A stretch of DNA of 64,000 nucleotides from CAYJBH01 sp964370825 (lineage in GTDB: Bacteria; Bacillota; Clostridia; Oscillospirales; Ruminococcaceae), in assembly GCA_964370825.1 (NCBI GenBank), contig CAYJKY010000011.1:15143-79142 (forward strand). Reading direction: 5' to 3'. Each line of letters starts with the position of its first letter. Position 1 is the stretch's first letter. The position numbers and the translations under genes were made by a program. The notes under the pieces were generated by a model. That model was not told where the DNA came from, did no database searches, and saw only the letters and a program-made list of their open reading frames with translations. This document shows, in pieces, positions 27,011-34,603 of this stretch.

Positions 27011-28753
27011 TTGATAAAAACACTTTCAAAGGAGATTAAGCAGTATAAACTGCCTTCAATTTTAACTGCTTTGTTTACAATTTTAGAGTCGGGGATTGAA
27101 ATATCAATTCCTCTTGTCGCTGCAATGATAATCGACGAGGGCATAAGCAAGGGGAGCATGAGCAACGTATTGTTTTACGGCTCAATTATGCTCGGTATGG
27201 CGGCGCTTAGCCTTACCTTTGGTGTTCTTGCCGGCAGAACGGCCGCAATCTGTTCTACCGGATTTTCAAGAAACCTTCGCAAGGCCATGTTTTCCAACAT
27301 ACAAACTTTTTCCTTTTCCAACATCGACAAGTTTTCCACCGCCGGATTAGTCACAAGGCTTACGACCGATGTGACCAACATTCAAAATTCCTACCAGATG
27401 ATTTTAAGGTTGGCTCTTCGTTCGCCTGTTAATCTTATCTGTGCACTTGTGATGTCCTTCACCATCAATGCCGAAATGTCGAGGATTTTTTTGGTTGTCC
27501 TCGTTTTTCTTATAATTGCCTTTTCGCTACTTATCAAGTTTGCAATGAAGTATTTTACCGAAGTTTTTGTTGCATACGACAAGCTTAACCTAAGCGTTCA
27601 GGAAAATGTTTCCGCAATCAGGGTGGTAAAGGCTTTTGTTAGAGAAGATCATGAAAAAGTCAAGTTCACAAAATCTGCAGAGGGGCTTTACAATCTTTTC
27701 ATCAGGGCAGAACGTATTGTGACCCTTAACTCCCCCCTACTTGTGTTTACCATCTATTCCTGCATATTAGCACTCTCCTGGTTCGGTGCACAGCTTATCT
27801 CGGTGGGTGAAATGACCACCGGTAATCTGAGCAGTATGTTGATCTATGCTATGACCATAATGATAAGTCTTATGATGCTTGCCATGGTGTTTGTTATGCT
27901 TTCCATGTCGGTAGCCGGCGGTCGTCGAATTGCCGAGGTTCTGGACGAAAAGGCGGATATAACCAACAAGGAAAATCCGATTTTTGATGTCAAGGACGCA
28001 TCTGTCGTGTTTGAAGGCGTGGAGTTTGCCTACAACAAGGAGGCTGAAAAAGCCGCGCTTATTGATATTAATCTTAAAATTAATTCCGGCGAAACCATCG
28101 GTGTTGTCGGAAACACCGGTAGTGGTAAAACCAGCTTTATCAACCTTATCAGCCGCTTATATGACACAACAAAAGGCAGGGTGCTTGTGGGTGGTGTCGA
28201 TGTTAAGGAGTACGACCTAAAAACGTTACGTGACAATGTTTCGGTTGTTTTGCAAAAAAACGAGCTTTTCTCCGGCACGATTTTAGACAATCTCAGATGG
28301 GGCAACGAGGATGCAACCGTCGAGGAGTGTGAAGAGGTATGTAAAATCGCTCATGCACATGATTTTATAGCACAAATGTCGGATGGCTACAACAGCTATA
28401 TAGAGCGTGGTGGCACCAATGTCTCGGGTGGGCAGAAACAACGCTTGTGTATAGCACGTGCCCTGATAAAAAAACCTAAAATACTGATTTTAGATGACTC
28501 CACCAGCGCGGTAGACACCGCAACCGATGCAAAAATCCGCAAATCCTTTAGGGAGGATATCCCTAACACAACAAAGTTTATCATCTCACAGCGTATATCC
28601 AGCATACAGGATTCCGACCGTATCATAGTGCTTAACGACGGAATGGTCGATGGCTTCGACAGTCATGAAAATTTGCTTAGGGATAATGAATTTTATCGCT
28701 CCATCTACGAGAGTCAGACACAGGGTGATGCCGACTTTGACGAGAAAGGATAA
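27011..28753 (+). CDS. ABC exporter half-transporter, degenerate-site subunit
   Basis: The 580-residue protein has a six-helix membrane domain (about residues 15-310) and an ATPase domain. Walker A is GNTGSGKTSF, the signature is VSGGQKQRLCIARAL and Walker B is ILILDDSTSAVDT. The catalytic Glu after Walker B is Asp (LDDS), as in the degenerate-site subunit of heterodimeric multidrug exporters such as BmrC or TM287. The next gene has the canonical Glu, which supports a heterodimer. The start is TTG at 27011 with GAAAGGGA about ten bases upstream. Substrate is unknown; multidrug or lipid export is typical. Confidence 0.92.
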   Translation: MIKTLSKEIKQYKLPSILTALFTILESGIEISIPLVAAMIIDEGISKGSMSNVLFYGSIMLGMAALSLTFGVLAGRTAAICSTGFSRNLRKAMFSNIQTFSFSNIDKFSTAGLVTRLTTDVTNIQNSYQMILRLALRSPVNLICALVMSFTINAEMSRIFLVVLVFLIIAFSLLIKFAMKYFTEVFVAYDKLNLSVQENVSAIRVVKAFVREDHEKVKFTKSAEGLYNLFIRAERIVTLNSPLLVFTIYSCILALSWFGAQLISVGEMTTGNLSSMLIYAMTIMISLMMLAMVFVMLSMSVAGGRRIAEVLDEKADITNKENPIFDVKDASVVFEGVEFAYNKEAEKAALIDINLKINSGETIGVVGNTGSGKTSFINLISRLYDTTKGRVLVGGVDVKEYDLKTLRDNVSVVLQKNELFSGTILDNLRWGNEDATVEECEEVCKIAHAHDFIAQMSDGYNSYIERGGTNVSGGQKQRLCIARALIKKPKILILDDSTSAVDTATDAKIRKSFREDIPNTTKFIISQRISSIQDSDRIIVLNDGMVDGFDSHENLLRDNEFYRSIYESQTQGDADFDEKG

Positions 28754-28813
28754 TCTTGTGTCGCACGACAGTGATTGACGCAGACAAAATTCAAGAAAGG
28801 AATAGGCATTAGT

Positions 28814-30745
28814 ATGGCAGAGCAAAAAAATACAGCAAGACCAGGCGCCGGCGGTGGACCGGGTGCGAGAGGATTTGGGGCAAAGCCAAAGCTTGAAACA
28901 CCTCCCGGCAAACTGATAAAGATGATTTTTTCCGTCGTCCTTAAGGGCTACACCCCTCACATAATAATTGTAATTATTACAATGTTGATATCCGGGCTTG
29001 TAACCATGCAGGGCAACCTATTTATACAGGAACTTATCGACGACTATATTACCCCATTGATAGGTGTGGAGAATGCAGACTTCGGTCCGCTCGGTATGGC
29101 ACTATTTAATCTTGGACTTATCTTTTTTGTCGGAGTTATTGCCAACTTTGCACAATCAAGGATAATGATCTATGTTTCACAGGGGTCACTTAAAAAACTC
29201 CGTATATCAACCTTTAATCGTATGCAATCCCTTCCCATCAAATATTTTGACAACAACGCACACGGCGACATAATGTCGGTCTATACCAACGACATAGATA
29301 CTCTTCGCCAGTTAATCGGGCAGGCAATGCCTCAGCTTTTTAACAGCGGTCTCACCATCATAGTCAGCATCATAAGCATGTTTATGCTTAACGTTCCGTT
29401 AACTTTTATAATGTTTGTGATGATTGCGGTGATGATGCTTAGCTCAAAGGCTTTAATCGGTCGCTCCGGAAGCTTTTTTAAGGAACAGCAGGAATCTCTC
29501 GGCGATGTTAATGGATATATTGAGGAGATGATGCACGGCCAAAAGGTTGTTAAGGTTTTTAACTACGAAAATCGTGCGACCGAGCAGTTCAACAAGCTTA
29601 ATGACCGGCTACAAAAGGCCTCGGAAAATGCAAACAAATTTGCAAATATAGTTATGCCTGTAAACGGGCAGCTTGGAAATTTAAGCTACGTTTTAGTTGC
29701 GATACTTGGCGGTGCCTTTGCAATTAACGATGTTGCCGGTGTTACCATAGGCTCTTTGGTAGCCTTTTTAAGCCTAAGCAAAAGCATTACCATGCCACTC
29801 TCTCAACTCTCCATGCAAGCAAACTTTGTAGTGATGGGTCTTGCGGGAGCCGAAAGAATATTTAAACTTCAAAGTCAAGAGCCGGAGTCAGACAAGGGAA
29901 GCGTTACCCTGGTAAATGCGACACAGAATGAAGACGGAACTCTATCGGAATGTAGCAAACACACCGGTGTATGGGCATGGAAAAGGTCCTTGTCAGATGG
30001 AAAAACGGAATATGTAAAACAAAACGGTCACATAGAACTTGTGGACGTAAAGTTTGGATATGTTCCGGAAAAAACAATTTTATCCGATATTAACCTTGAG
30101 GCAAACCCCGGCGACAAGATTGCCTTTGTAGGTTCTACCGGTGCAGGTAAAACCACTATAACCAACTTAATAAATCGATTTTATGACATTGAGGAAGGTA
30201 AAATACTCTACGACGGAATAGATATAACCGACATGAAAAAGGCAGATTTACGTCGCTCGCTCGGCATGGTTTTACAGGACACACACCTTTTTACCGGCAC
30301 TGTACTGGATAACATTAGATACGGGAGACTAAACGCCACCGACGAGGAGTGCAAGGCTGCTGCAAAGCTTGCTAATGCCGATAAGTTTGTTCAGCGTCTA
30401 CCGAACGGATACGACACCGTTCTCTCGGCAGACGGAGGAAGCCTTTCCGGAGGTCAACGTCAGCTACTCGCCATCGCAAGGGCGGCGGTTGCAAACCCAC
30501 CGGCACTTATCTTAGACGAAGCAACCTCATCCATCGATACCATGACCGAAAAGCTGGTACAGGAAGGAATGGATAGCCTTATGAAGGGCAGAACTACCTT
30601 TGTGATTGCCCATCGACTTTCCACCGTTAAAAATAGTGACTGTATTATGGTTTTGGAAAACGGTAAAATAATCGAGTGTGGAAATCACGACAAGCTGCTC
30701 GAGATGGAGGGCAGATACCATCAGCTATACACCGGACTTGTTTAA
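28814..30745 (+). CDS. ABC exporter half-transporter, canonical-site subunit
   Basis: The protein is about 644 residues long, with a Gly/Ala/Pro-rich N-terminal tail, a six-helix membrane domain and an ATPase domain. Walker A is GSTGAGKTT, the signature is LSGGQRQLLAIARAA and Walker B is LILDEATSSID with the catalytic Glu. An insert of about 40 residues (around KHTGVWAWKRSL) lies between the membrane and ATPase domains, as in many partners of degenerate-site subunits. I use ATG 28814. The Shine-Dalgarno AGAAAGG at 28794-28800 is rather far (13 bases), and an in-frame TTG at 28775 has no ribosome binding site. It pairs with the preceding gene. Confidence 0.92.
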   Translation: MAEQKNTARPGAGGGPGARGFGAKPKLETPPGKLIKMIFSVVLKGYTPHIIIVIITMLISGLVTMQGNLFIQELIDDYITPLIGVENADFGPLGMALFNLGLIFFVGVIANFAQSRIMIYVSQGSLKKLRISTFNRMQSLPIKYFDNNAHGDIMSVYTNDIDTLRQLIGQAMPQLFNSGLTIIVSIISMFMLNVPLTFIMFVMIAVMMLSSKALIGRSGSFFKEQQESLGDVNGYIEEMMHGQKVVKVFNYENRATEQFNKLNDRLQKASENANKFANIVMPVNGQLGNLSYVLVAILGGAFAINDVAGVTIGSLVAFLSLSKSITMPLSQLSMQANFVVMGLAGAERIFKLQSQEPESDKGSVTLVNATQNEDGTLSECSKHTGVWAWKRSLSDGKTEYVKQNGHIELVDVKFGYVPEKTILSDINLEANPGDKIAFVGSTGAGKTTITNLINRFYDIEEGKILYDGIDITDMKKADLRRSLGMVLQDTHLFTGTVLDNIRYGRLNATDEECKAAAKLANADKFVQRLPNGYDTVLSADGGSLSGGQRQLLAIARAAVANPPALILDEATSSIDTMTEKLVQEGMDSLMKGRTTFVIAHRLSTVKNSDCIMVLENGKIIECGNHDKLLEMEGRYHQLYTGLV

Positions 30746-30757
30746 GGGGGATTTAAT

Positions 30758-31297
30758 ATGAAGGCTGTTATAGTTATAGACTATGTAAATGATTTTGTTG
30801 CCGACAATGGTCGACTTACCTGCGGTGAGCCGGGTCAGGCTATCGAAAACTATATCGAGAAGCTGGTAGAGAAATTTTCAAGCGAGGGTCATTTCGTGGT
30901 TATAGCAAACGACAACCACGATGATCAGGATATATACAATGCAGAAAGGAATATGTTCCCGCCACACTGCTTTAATGATGAAGGACGAGAACTGTACGCA
31001 GCTGTTAAAACTACCGTATCAAAGGTAAAATATGCGCAGCTGCTTATGATAGATAAACACAGATATTCGGCATTTGCCGCAACACCGTTAGATCTAAAAT
31101 TAAAGGAACGTTCGGTAGACGAGCTGCATCTTGTAGGGGTGTGTACCGACATCTGTGTTCTCCATACGGCAATAGACGCCTACAACCTCGGCTATAAAAT
31201 TGTTCTGCATAAAAGGGGCGTTGCAAGCTTTAATCAAAAAGGTCACGATGCCGCCTTAGAGCATATCGAAAATGTATTAAACGCAACAGTCGTGTAG
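30758..31297 (+). CDS. Isochorismatase/nicotinamidase-like cysteine hydrolase
   Basis: The 179-residue protein has the catalytic Asp in VIVIDYVNDFV, a metal-site-like pattern NDNHDDQDIY, Lys in MIDKHRYSAFAATPLD and the catalytic Cys in LVGVCTDICVLHTAIDAYNLGY. This arrangement matches the nicotinamidase branch of the isochorismatase superfamily, which releases ammonia from amides such as nicotinamide. The exact substrate is not determined. GGGGG at 30747-30751 provides a ribosome binding site. It probably shares the transcript of the ABC genes. Confidence 0.85.
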   Translation: MKAVIVIDYVNDFVADNGRLTCGEPGQAIENYIEKLVEKFSSEGHFVVIANDNHDDQDIYNAERNMFPPHCFNDEGRELYAAVKTTVSKVKYAQLLMIDKHRYSAFAATPLDLKLKERSVDELHLVGVCTDICVLHTAIDAYNLGYKIVLHKRGVASFNQKGHDAALEHIENVLNATVV

Positions 31298-31301
31298 AAT
31301 T

Positions 31302-31799
31302 ATGCTATATTTAAAAAACATTTCTACGGATGATGGAAACGATATCTATTTGATGTTGCAGGAAATTGCGGCAAACGATAATGGATTTATTAATTATGCC
31401 TACGGTATATCGTATGATGAGTTTGTAGTTTGGCTAAAAAAAGAAGTTTCTGTAGATAACGGTAACCTTGAAGACTGGATGGTTCCGCAATCCTCCTACT
31501 GGATGTACGACGGGGATGTTCCGGTTGGGTACGGCAGATTACGCCATTACCTGAATGACAACCTAAGAGAAACAGGTGGACATATAGGATATGCCATAGC
31601 ATCTTCCAAAAGAGGAAAAGGCTATGGCACAGCTATTTTATCATTATTAAAGCTAAAAAGCACCGAGCTCGGAATAACGCAGCTGCAGGTCGGTGCTAAC
31701 GTGGACAATGAATTATCCAACAGGGTTATCAAGCGTAACGGGGGCGTTTTGATCCGAACAAACAACAATAAAAATTTCTACCACATAAACTTAGTTTAG
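31302..31799 (+). CDS. GNAT-family N-acetyltransferase
   Basis: The 165-residue protein contains the acetyl-CoA-binding motif in GHIGYAIASSKRGKGYGTAIL, where RGKGYG is the Q/RxxGxG/A loop. It ends with a typical GNAT strand-helix (VGANVDNELSNRVIKRNGG). Members of this family acetylate amines on small molecules, peptides or antibiotics; no substrate can be named. It begins four bases after the hydrolase. It converges on the B2 gene with only nine bases between the stops and no visible terminator. Confidence 0.85.
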   Translation: MLYLKNISTDDGNDIYLMLQEIAANDNGFINYAYGISYDEFVVWLKKEVSVDNGNLEDWMVPQSSYWMYDGDVPVGYGRLRHYLNDNLRETGGHIGYAIASSKRGKGYGTAILSLLKLKSTELGITQLQVGANVDNELSNRVIKRNGGVLIRTNNNKNFYHINLV

Positions 31800-31808
31800 A
31801 CTTTTTGC

Positions 31809-32267
31809 CTACATGGTAAATTTACTTACCGTTGCGTAGTCTCTGCCGTCACCGCCACAGACGTAAACCGTGCCACATCTTACCCAGGCGTGAGCCGCCA
31901 TCTTTGTTTTGTCCTCTGGGTCCCTTCCGGCACCGAGATATAGTGTGGATTTCAAACCGTATTTTTTAAGCAACCGTTGTGCTGTCATCGCCTGAACGAG
32001 GCAACGACCTTCCCACGGAACCCTATGTGCAACACGTTTCACCCTGTCGTAGACATAAAAAATGTTTCCCCTGTCTCTCGGTTCGGTGTACTCAACCTCC
32101 TCGGTTTCGCCCGGCGTGCCAAGAAATTTATGTAGCTTAGAACCATGATAAAAATAAATTCTAAAACGAGCAACAGCAACCAGCCACACCGTGAGCAAGG
32201 TGAGACTGCGTCGTCGCGTCTTAAATATAAAGTTATATATTAACTTAGGCCAACTCTTCAATTTCAA
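31809..32267 (-). CDS. Lasso-peptide-type B2 cysteine protease (transglutaminase-like)
   Basis: The 152-residue protein matches the lasso peptide B2 family, which removes the leader peptide from a precursor. The catalytic Cys89 lies in WEGRCLVQAMTAQRLL and the His126 in AAHAWVRCG, with an Asp in GGDGRDYAT. This is the Cys-His-Asp arrangement of the transglutaminase-like fold. The N-terminal 40 residues are basic and then hydrophobic (RRRSLTLLTVWLVAVARF), which is common in B2 proteins. It overlaps the B1 gene by 23 bases, so the two are translationally coupled. The catalytic residues are intact. Confidence 0.87.
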   Translation of the reverse strand: MKLKSWPKLIYNFIFKTRRRSLTLLTVWLVAVARFRIYFYHGSKLHKFLGTPGETEEVEYTEPRDRGNIFYVYDRVKRVAHRVPWEGRCLVQAMTAQRLLKKYGLKSTLYLGAGRDPEDKTKMAAHAWVRCGTVYVCGGDGRDYATVSKFTM

Positions 32268-32526
32268 TAAACCCTATATCGGAAAGCTTGTTAAGGAAAT
32301 TATTTACCTCTTCGGTGCAGATTTCCTTTGGTACGTCGTAAATTTCCATAAGGCCGGCAACAATCTCATCCGAGGTGGTAACCTTGGGGAACAAGTCCCA
32401 TATATCATTTGCCGCACCGGTGAGCATAAAGTATTTGCCGCTCTCAAAATCTATCATTACTTTTTCGCCGGCAAGCTCGGTCACGTCCGGCATCTTAACT
32501 ATTTTCAACTGATAATTTGTACTCAT
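32245..32526 (-). CDS. PqqD-like RiPP recognition protein (lasso B1)
   Basis: The 93-residue protein resembles PqqD: a three-strand winged-helix N-terminus with KVMIDFESGKYFMLTGAANDIWDLF and a C-terminal helix bundle with EEVNNFLNKLSDIGFIEIEE. The YFxLNxxAxxIWxLF-like pattern is the family hallmark. In lasso systems this protein binds the leader peptide and delivers it to B2, whose gene overlaps it. A strong promoter lies just upstream. The ribosome binding site is weak (GGGAAA nine bases before the ATG). Confidence 0.87.
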   Translation of the reverse strand: MSTNYQLKIVKMPDVTELAGEKVMIDFESGKYFMLTGAANDIWDLFPKVTTSDEIVAGLMEIYDVPKEICTEEVNNFLNKLSDIGFIEIEELA

Positions 32527-32561
32527 AATATATTTCCCATAAAAGTTTATGTTCTGTAAAA

Positions 32562-32590
32562 ATTATATCAAAATCTTATCGCATAGTCAA
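32562..32590 (-). promoter_or_regulatory. SigA-type promoter of the B1-B2 genes (minus strand)
   Basis: On the minus strand TTGACT (plus 32585-32590) and TATAAT (plus 32562-32567) are exactly 17 bases apart, followed about 35 bases later by the B1 start. B1-B2 can therefore be expressed independently of the two kinase genes upstream. Confidence 0.75.
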
Positions 32591-32594
32591 TAGC

Positions 32595-32630
32595 AACAAT
32601 GATGAAAAGTTTATTGTTAAAATCATTGTT
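32595..32630. repeat. Inverted repeat over the stop codon of kinase gene 1
   Basis: AACAATGAT at 32595-32603 and ATCATTGTT at 32622-32630 are perfect 9-base arms around an 18-base loop. The second arm contains the stop codon of the kinase gene at 32623-32625. No T-tract follows on the minus strand. It may be an mRNA 3'-end hairpin or a regulator site just upstream of the B1 promoter. Confidence 0.5.
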
Positions 32631-33531
32631 TGTCAAAATTTAGAAGTTCCGCCATGTTTTTTGCAAACGCCTCAATATTTTCTATGTCACCCGGTACGCT
32701 CACCGTGAACATTTTAATTTTTGACGCCACCCCAAAAAGTCGTTTTATCTCGGCTGGTGGAATAACGCAGTTATCCATATGGTAGACGGGGCGGTAGAGG
32801 CACTCCCGTATAACCCTTATCCGCTCAATTGCCGGAAGATCTGTAACAGACAAGGGTTTGCCCTTCTCCGCCCTTACAAGCTCTAATATCATGCCAAGCG
32901 GCGCAGGGGTCTCATGCCATCTCTGCGGATCTCTTATGGCAAATTTATCCCTGTCCTTATCGGCAACAGGAAGGGTTTCCGGGTCGTACCCAAGCCTTAT
33001 GCAAGCATCCCTTATCAGTTTTCGCTGTGGATAGGATGGGAAAACAATCGGTAGAGTATCCTCTGTGCAGACACAGGAAACATCGTCAGTAAGGTATTTG
33101 TACCCCATGCCCACCAAGGTGCTTGTCATGGTAGATTTGCCCGCACCTGCATTACCGGTAATGATTACCGCCTTACCGCCGGCAACTATTGCGCCGCCGT
33201 GTAACGGAAGGTATCCAAGCTGGTACTGTATCGCTCCGAGAGCCGAGCCAAGCAAAAATATTCTAAGTAGTCTGTCGTCGTAACCCTCCTTGAGCTCTAT
33301 AGTTATTCGGTTACCGTCACAAACCTCAAAGATGGCGGCAGATGTGTTTATAACAATTCTCTTGCTGTTGATTTTAACAATAAAAAATCTATCTATATGT
33401 TCCTTATCTATATCCACACTACCAAAATTTACCGAGACGTCAATATTGTTTGGTTTTGTGACCTCAACAGCCTCTAAAAGCTCGACACAACTATGCACAA
33501 CTAAATTAAATATCCTGTAATACCAGCCCAT
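32623..33531 (-). CDS. HPr-kinase-like protein of the lasso locus, copy 1
   Basis: The 302-residue protein has a divergent N-terminal half and a C-terminal P-loop kinase domain with GYLPLHGGAI, the Walker A ITGNAGAGKSTM, LTDDVSCV (Asp pair) and PSYPQRKL. These are the features of the HprK-like precursor kinases found in many Firmicutes lasso clusters (for example PadeK and ThcoK). Those enzymes phosphorylate the C-terminal residue of the precursor. It has AGGAGG-like CGGAGG nine bases before the ATG. It is a clear paralogue of the next gene (shared HG, GxGKS, DDVS, YPQRKL, DKxxI and W motifs), although the two differ widely in sequence. Confidence 0.82.
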   Translation of the reverse strand: MGWYYRIFNLVVHSCVELLEAVEVTKPNNIDVSVNFGSVDIDKEHIDRFFIVKINSKRIVINTSAAIFEVCDGNRITIELKEGYDDRLLRIFLLGSALGAIQYQLGYLPLHGGAIVAGGKAVIITGNAGAGKSTMTSTLVGMGYKYLTDDVSCVCTEDTLPIVFPSYPQRKLIRDACIRLGYDPETLPVADKDRDKFAIRDPQRWHETPAPLGMILELVRAEKGKPLSVTDLPAIERIRVIRECLYRPVYHMDNCVIPPAEIKRLFGVASKIKMFTVSVPGDIENIEAFAKNMAELLNFDKQ

Positions 33532-33585
33532 TTCGTTGCCTCCGTAAAAATTGATATGATTTAATTTAAATCTTTATTTCCAAAT

Positions 33586-33626
33586 CTATTGAATATTTTA
33601 ACATATTTTGATAGAATATTCAATAG
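33586..33626. repeat. Inverted repeat over the stop codon of kinase gene 2, with a possible minus-strand promoter
   Basis: CTATTGAATATT at 33586-33597 and AATATTCAATAG at 33615-33626 are perfect 12-base arms around a 17-base loop. The second arm includes the stop codon of kinase gene 2 (33620-33622). Read on the minus strand, TTGAAT in the first arm and TAAAAT near the second are 17 bases apart. The element could therefore also be a promoter for kinase gene 1. No T-tract follows, so it is not a typical terminator. Confidence 0.5.
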
Positions 33627-34555
33627 GAAAACAGTTCTTTAAGCAATACATCGACACATTGATTTACCGGACAGTTGTCTGCACATCTCGCCAATCGATA
33701 GGTGCTGCTTGCGGATGTTGCCTGTAGCAACAACTTCATACGCTCGGGCGGAAAGCCGCAAAGGGAGTAAAATTTTTCTCGGTAAAGATTTCTGCGAAGT
33801 AGGTACATGGATTCTATCCCGGTAACCGGAGATAGAATAGGCATAAAGTACTCATTGTCCTTACGCCTTAGTGCAACAAGCTCCACAACCTTGTCGAGCG
33901 GCAACGGCTTATCACACCACTGTTCGGGATTTTTTATTAGATATTTATCCCTGTTATCCTCTCGTATTAGTTCAAGATTTGAGCTGTCGAGCCCTATTTG
34001 GGTGGCGGTATCGGCGGGAAGTTTACGCTGTGGGTACGCCGGATGTATAACGGCAATGCCGTTTTCAAAGCTCAACACCGAAACATCATCTGCCAAAAAG
34101 CGCATACCTTTCCCGATTAATCCCTCTGATATGGCAGACTTTCCGGCACCGGAAAACCCTGTAAGTATAGTGGCCTTTGAATTGTACTCAATCGTCGTTC
34201 CGTGTATAGGAAGTAATCCGCGCTGTATGCAAAGCCCGCCAAACGCACTGCCAAGCGTAAAGGTATGCAACAGATGGAGCTCATATTTATTTTTAGGCGA
34301 AGATACCGTTATCAAGCTACCGTTTTTCACCGAGAAGCCAAATCCGGCAACATGTATATAGAGATTATCAGGGTCGACATAGCAAAAATAATATTCCTCG
34401 CTGAAAAAAAATGTGTTTTTCAATTCTTTAATGTCGATATCCATGTCACCGAATTTAATTGTTACATCAACCGTCTCAGGCTTTTCGATGGCATATGCGG
34501 CAGGTATAGAAAACTCGCTTTGTGTTATTAAGTTGTATATTTTGTAGTAGTACAT
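33620..34555 (-). CDS. HPr-kinase-like protein of the lasso locus, copy 2
   Basis: The 311-residue protein has the same layout as the downstream kinase: a variable N-terminal half and a P-loop domain with GLLPIHGTTIEY, Walker A LTGFSGAGKSAI, LADDVSVLS and PAYPQRKLPAD. The C-terminus differs and carries three cysteines (CGF, RCADNCPVNQC), which copy 1 lacks. The ribosome binding site AGAAAGGATG precedes the ATG. It is divergent from the ABC exporter gene, 48 bases away. Two kinases could act on different precursors, on one precursor in sequence, or as a heterodimer. The target cannot be seen here. Confidence 0.8.
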   Translation of the reverse strand: MYYYKIYNLITQSEFSIPAAYAIEKPETVDVTIKFGDMDIDIKELKNTFFFSEEYYFCYVDPDNLYIHVAGFGFSVKNGSLITVSSPKNKYELHLLHTFTLGSAFGGLCIQRGLLPIHGTTIEYNSKATILTGFSGAGKSAISEGLIGKGMRFLADDVSVLSFENGIAVIHPAYPQRKLPADTATQIGLDSSNLELIREDNRDKYLIKNPEQWCDKPLPLDKVVELVALRRKDNEYFMPILSPVTGIESMYLLRRNLYREKFYSLCGFPPERMKLLLQATSASSTYRLARCADNCPVNQCVDVLLKELFSY

Positions 34556-34603
34556 GGTAAATCATCCTTTCTTAAAATCAGCGTTATTTTTAGGAGCGTA
34601 TTC

